NCBI GenBank assembly: GCA_011391285.1
Contig: JAABQU010000056.1
Location: 1-5,623, forward strand
Direction of reading: 5' to 3'
Length of the DNA: 5,623 bases
From: Thiobacillus sp.
GTDB lineage: Bacteria > Pseudomonadota > Gammaproteobacteria > Burkholderiales > Thiobacillaceae
The number at the start of each line of letters is the position of its first letter. Position 1 is the first letter of the stretch. Below, piece after piece: positions 5,502 to 5,623 of this stretch. The position numbers and the translations under genes are program-made. The notes under the pieces were generated by a model. It made no database searches and had not been told where the DNA came from. It saw only the letters and a list, made by a program, of their open reading frames with translations.

Positions 5502-5623
5502 ACGCCGAAGTCGGCCGGCCGGGGTGCTTGCCCACGAATCTCGGGCAACGGCTCCGTGAGACCGCTGCGTGCAAACCTGGCTGCGATGCGGCTGCCCAAC
5601 CCGGGGCCTGCAAGCGGCACCTC
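5498..5623 (-). CDS. FitA-like antitoxin, C-terminal part (cut by window edge)
   Basis: The last 41 residues of the antitoxin for the FitB-type toxin are visible, ending in TGA at 5500-5498. The tail reads GPGLGSRIAARFARSG and then EPLPEIRGQAPRPADF. This GLGSRIAARF plus a Pro-rich end is the toxin-binding tail of FitA/VapB-type antitoxins paired with FitB-like toxins. The DNA-binding N-terminus lies outside the window, so its fold, expected to be ribbon-helix-helix by family, cannot be verified. It overlaps the toxin start by 4 bases. Confidence 0.8.
   Translation of the reverse strand, partial: EVPLAGPGLGSRIAARFARSGLTEPLPEIRGQAPRPADFGV

Noticed and set aside
1..5623. tRNA, rRNA genes or a CRISPR array
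   Set aside because: No cloverleaf-like segment, rRNA-like sequence or regularly spaced repeat array was seen. The only tandem repeats are the two IS-end units at 1-45.

Overview
The window is GC-rich. It encodes a large TonB-dependent outer-membrane receptor with a Gram-negative signal peptide and a C-terminal Phe, so the source is a Gram-negative proteobacterium. The VTGSRIKR-type plug start is common in Xanthomonadales-like gammaproteobacteria and some betaproteobacteria, but the window alone does not fix the genus.

Layout from left to right. Positions 1-51 look like the tip of an IS21-family insertion sequence, which has cut into a PIN-domain toxin gene (vapC, minus strand). The intact partner antitoxin, an AbrB/SpoVT-fold VapB (239-499, minus), lies just upstream of that toxin. 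A 250-base stretch with no convincing gene follows, ending in a strong intrinsic terminator (753-784). That terminator serves the TonB-dependent receptor (804-3518, minus, 904 aa), the only large intact gene. Next is a roughly 320-base upstream region with one strong hairpin. After it come the decayed remains of an oligopeptide/dipeptide-type ABC transporter ATPase. The Walker B to C-terminal part is on the minus strand (3838 to about 4188), and a short piece with the ABC signature is on the plus strand (about 4195-4246), as if a small segment had been inverted. A complete ribbon-helix-helix VapB / PIN VapC pair follows on the plus strand (4321-5010). It converges on a second complete PIN toxin of the FitB type (5085-5501, minus), whose FitA-like antitoxin runs off the right edge (5498-5623).

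The window therefore holds three different type II PIN-toxin modules. Their antitoxins are of at least two folds: AbrB, ribbon-helix-helix, and a FitA-like one seen only in part. They surround a lone outer-membrane receptor and a transporter relic. The IS end, the truncated toxin, the rearranged ABC fragments and the clustered toxin-antitoxin genes suggest an accessory, rearranged region rather than a conserved operon. In each pair the antitoxin is expected to bind and inhibit its PIN ribonuclease and to repress the shared promoter. The first pair can no longer make an active toxin. The receptor is expected to import an unknown large ligand using TonB-ExbBD energy, and no neighbour reveals that ligand. 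I found no clearly new multi-gene system. The most notable points are the IS-split toxin with its orphan antitoxin, the inverted ABC fragment, and the density of PIN modules.
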